In this document: positions 20,721 to 22,422 of the stretch, in pieces
How positions within the stretch are numbered: the stretch's first letter is position 1
Layout of the letters: the number at the start of each line of letters is the position of its first letter
Origin: Piromyces finnis
Lineage: Eukaryota; Neocallimastigomycota; Neocallimastigomycetes; Neocallimastigales; Neocallimastigaceae
Length of the DNA stretch: 22,422 nt
Direction of reading: 5' to 3'
NCBI GenBank assembly: GCA_002104945.1
Contig: MCFH01000164.1
Span: 1 to 22,422, forward strand
Translations under genes and position numbers: made by a program
Notes under the pieces: model-generated
Told to the model about the DNA's origin: nothing
The model's database searches: none
The model's input: the letters and a program-made list of their open reading frames with translations, nothing else

Positions 20721-21746
20721 CCACAATTTTTACTATTTTTTTTTTTAAATGAAATTAAAAAAATTAAAATTTTTATAATAAATTATTAGATAGATTTATT
20801 TTTATTTTTATTTTTATTATGATGATGATGATTTTTTAAATAAATAAATAAATATTAATGGATACAATTACAATTGTCGCATTTGCTATTTATGAATGAT
20901 AAAAGTTAATAAATAAAATAATTATTATTAACAATAAATGAAGGAATGAAGGAATGACTGACTGATAAAAAAAAATGAATATATTTTAAATATATTATAT
21001 AATTGATGAATGGATGATAAATATGAAATTTTATATATATTTATTTTAATAAATATAATAGAAAGAATGTTGAATAAAAAAAACTTTTTAAAATTTAGAT
21101 ATAATTATGCTGATAAAATAATGATGTTCTTTTTATAATATAATGGTTAAATATAGAAAAATAATTATAATAATAATTATTATTCTATCACTTTATAAAA
21201 TTTAAGATAATATATATATAATATTTTCTATGATTAATTGCACTTTTTCTATAAATTATAATTTATAAAAATTGAACTTTTTTTTTTTTTGAAAAAAAAT
21301 ATACGATAGTGTTTGATTTTAAAATGAAATAAAATTTAATTTTAATTTGTATTTTAAAATGAAGGGTGGAAGGTGAAGAAAAATGCTATTTCTCTTCAAC
21401 AAATTTACCATGATTATAAATAAAATAGTTCATAGTGATTTTCTTTTTTTTTTTTTAATATAATTATTATATTATTATTGAAGGATTGAGAATATTTTCT
21501 ATGGATAGAAAATAAAAAACAGGAAAAAAATTAATATTTAATATTTTAATTTTCCATTTTATGAAAAATATACTAAATATCAGGTCTTCTTTTGAATGAA
21601 AATTTTTGCCATTAAATAAATAATGAATTATTGATATATTGATGGTTGAATGAATTGAGTGATTTAAATTTTTCTTAAAATAAATATTTTGATTTCAAAT
21701 ATTGCATTTGTATATTGTACATTGTTTACTGATATTACAACATAAT
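20721..21746. other. Intergenic DNA downstream of the edge scaffoldin copy
   Basis: There is no gene. Islands match the 3' flank of the complete copy: about 50 bases next to the stop (about 21695-21746, probable 3' UTR), the AT palindrome TATAAATTATAATTTATA at 21250-21267 and ACGATAGT at 21303-21310. These lie about 500 bases from the stop in both copies, with diverged sequence between. A short GATGAT run lies near 20820-20830. Confidence 0.6.
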
Positions 21747-22422
21747 TTAATTACGTTCATTGAATAATACAACAAGTAAAGTAGATACTACTATACCAAA
21801 AATGGAAATGGAAGCTCTGGAAATACCAAAACTAACATTACATTTTTCGGGATTTTCTTCTTCTTCGGTACATTCAACATAACCGAGCTTTTCAATAGAA
21901 CAAATCTTGACATCATCCGTTTCTTCATCCACCTTGACAAAGTTGTTGACACAAACTAAATCAAATGTGGACTTGGTTTCTTCAACATTGTAGGTACAGT
22001 TGGTGAAAATACCGGAAACAGATTCTAAATAATTCTTACCACTACGTCTAATAATGGCTGTGGAATTGTTGTTCTTTTCAATACCTTCAAACTGCTTGCT
22101 TAATCTTGTCTGGTATTCTCGGTCAAGGCTAATGGGAAGTTGATAATGACATTTTCATTGTACGAACAGTAACGAGACATCACTGGAACAAGACTGGAAC
22201 TACTTTCACATCTGTAGTAGGCTTCATCAATGTAATAGTATTGTCCACTAATACAGGCTTGCTTGGTACATTCGGTTGGTTCCAAGTTTTCGGAATCATG
22301 GACACAGTAGTAAACCTCACCAGCATTGGTAAAGTAGTAGCCGGTGTTGTTGATTGGAGTACAGGCACCTCCTTCATCATTACGTTGTACATTCATCTTG
22401 ATTTACAGTTGTACAATTTCTC
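21747..22422 (-). CDS. Scaffoldin-like gene, 3' end of another copy (cut by window edge, frame broken)
   Basis: The minus-strand stop is at 21747. The encoded part covers the last Tyr-rich short repeats (TGYYFTNAGEVYYC, GQYYYIDEAYYRC), the acidic Cys-containing tail and the same hydrophobic anchor, with SIFG in place of SILG. It differs from the other copies by at least seven base substitutions in about 650 bases, mostly silent, so it is a genuine second gene or a divergent allele. The frame is also broken by indels near 22040-22130 and by an irregular duplicated stretch near 22376-22400. It lies upstream of, and in the same orientation as, the complete copy, so the two would form a tandem pair about 5.5 kb apart. 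Confidence 0.75.

Noticed and set aside
16214-21746. tRNA or rRNA genes in the intergenic DNA
   Set aside because: No GC-bearing clover-leaf arms or T-loop-like GTTCGA-type word in a suitable setting were seen, and no ribosomal RNA landmarks are present.

Overview
The window looks like nuclear DNA of an anaerobic gut fungus (Neocallimastigomycota: Neocallimastix, Piromyces, Anaeromyces or Orpinomyces type). The reasons are extremely AT-rich intergenic DNA full of long A and T tracts, a short AT-rich GT-AG intron, and a large secreted cysteine-repeat protein that reads like the scaffoldin (ScaA) family of fungal cellulosomes. The genus cannot be told from this window. The family assignment rests on recognising the repeat style (YYVNAG / LIxC / GC units, signal peptide, C-terminal membrane anchor), not on a search.

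Layout. 1-6765 is the left arm of a giant inverted repeat. It holds the 3' two thirds of one scaffoldin-like gene (plus strand, open from base 2, stop at 4827-4829) and about 1.9 kb of AT-rich downstream DNA. 6766-6834 is a 69-base spacer. 6835-13553 is the right arm, the reverse complement of the left arm. The same gene then continues upstream past the end of the palindrome to about 16213 on the minus strand, so this copy includes the 5' end: a small exon encoding a probable signal peptide, a 120-base intron, and a long second exon. 16214-21746 is about 5.5 kb of AT-rich DNA with no gene I can support. 21747-22422 is the 3' end of a further scaffoldin copy, also on the minus strand and cut by the window edge, so it lies head-to-tail upstream of the complete copy.

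The two palindrome arms differ almost only by one-base gaps, including homopolymer length. Two frameshifts in the left gene are repaired by the sequence of the right arm, and many frameshifts in the right gene are repaired by the left arm. That is the signature of one locus read twice with indel errors (fold-back read, amplification chimera or missed hairpin adapter), although a recent genuine inverted duplication with poor consensus is not excluded. The edge copy at 21747-22422, by contrast, carries real base substitutions and diverged 3' flanks, so it is a true paralogue or a divergent allele.

The protein has three layers: short two-cysteine repeats in an alternating A/B register with a period of about 72-77 residues; three copies of a larger, diverged module of roughly 145-175 residues; and two charged linkers with basic sites, one of them lying inside a cysteine loop. 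It ends in a hydrophobic C-terminal anchor. If the scaffoldin call is right, the gene product is a surface-attached platform for dockerin-bearing plant cell wall hydrolases. No enzyme genes of that system, RNA genes, CRISPR arrays or recognisable transposons were seen.
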